From: Caenorhabditis elegans
Lineage: Eukaryota; Nematoda; Chromadorea; Rhabditida; Rhabditidae
Direction: 5' to 3'
Length of the DNA: 64,000 bases
Assembly: GCF_000002985.6 (NCBI RefSeq)
Contig: NC_003281.10
Coordinates: 13,719,802 to 13,783,801 of the forward strand
Positions 63,792 through 64,000 of the stretch are shown one piece after another. The translations under genes and the position numbers were made by a program. A model generated the notes under the pieces. That model was not told the DNA's origin. It did not search any database and saw only the letters and a list, made by a program, of their open reading frames with translations. How positions within the stretch are numbered: position 1 is the stretch's first letter; every line of letters starts with the position of its first letter.

Positions 63792-64000
63792 TTAGGCTTA
63801 GGCTTAGGCTTAGGCTTAGGCTTAGGCTTAGGCTTAGGCTTAGGCTTAGGCTTAGGCTTAGGCTTAGGCTTAGGCTTAGGCTTAGGCTTAGGCTTAGGCT
63901 TAGGCTTAGGCTTAGGCTTAGGCTTAGGCTTAGGCTTAGGCTTAGGCTTAGGCTTAGGCTTAGGCTTAGGCTTAGGCTTAGGCTTAGGCTTAGGCTTAGG
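63792..64000 (+). repeat. Telomere, (TTAGGC)n
   Basis: About 35 perfect tandem TTAGGC units run to the end of the window with no variant repeats. This is the nematode telomere sequence in the orientation expected for the G-rich strand at a right chromosome end. No TTAGGC-rich degenerate subtelomere precedes it. Confidence 0.98.

Overview
The window is the right end of a Caenorhabditis elegans chromosome, almost certainly chromosome III. It is AT-rich with small introns (often 45-60 nt) that end in TTTCAG, and its last 209 bases are uninterrupted TTAGGC repeats, the nematode telomere unit. From family content I recognise lit-1, tyr-2, a myosin light chain, toca-2, dbn-1, a UDP-glucose pyrophosphorylase gene, cyk-4, pdr-1, mdt-29 and a POT1-like gene (pot-3) as the last intact gene. 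Exon models were built by hand from splice signals and reading phase. Every complete model sums to a whole number of codons; pot-3 may lack 5' sequence.

Layout: 1-3662 holds the 3' exons of lit-1 (Nemo-like kinase). 4.7-6.6 kb is a MITE-like element followed by a higher-order tandem repeat. 7.0-11.8 kb is a minus-strand multi-pass membrane protein gene with an RS/RE-rich tail and a predicted pair of mutually exclusive exons. 15.3-16.7 kb is a CK1-type kinase. 16.7-24.4 kb has no confident gene but several nested transposon remnants. 24.4-27.3 kb is a secreted tyrosinase with two ShKT domains, convergent with a signal-peptide MSP-domain gene (27.7-28.9 kb). Two sister Helitrons follow, one intergenic (29.0-31.6 kb) and one in the first intron of the myosin light chain gene (33.1-35.2 kb). 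36-53 kb is gene-dense and dominated by actin, cytokinesis and ubiquitin functions: TOCA F-BAR protein, drebrin/ABP1-like protein, UGP, CYK-4 RhoGAP and Parkin. 53.7-58.9 kb is mdt-29, with a MITE and a palindromic Tc1-like element in its introns. pot-3 lies at 60.4-61.2 kb.

The chromosome end has a rearrangement history. After pot-3 comes a second, nearly identical copy of a 2 kb piece of mdt-29 (part of its Tc1-like insertion, one whole exon and a broken exon). Then comes a short inverted piece of the same mdt-29 intron, and then the telomere, joined at a 3-bp overlap. A single-strand telomere-binding (POT1-family) gene 2.6 kb from the telomere, beside a fold-back and telomere-healing scar, is the most interesting part of the window. 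Gene symbols come from remembered gene families and map position and were not checked against a database.
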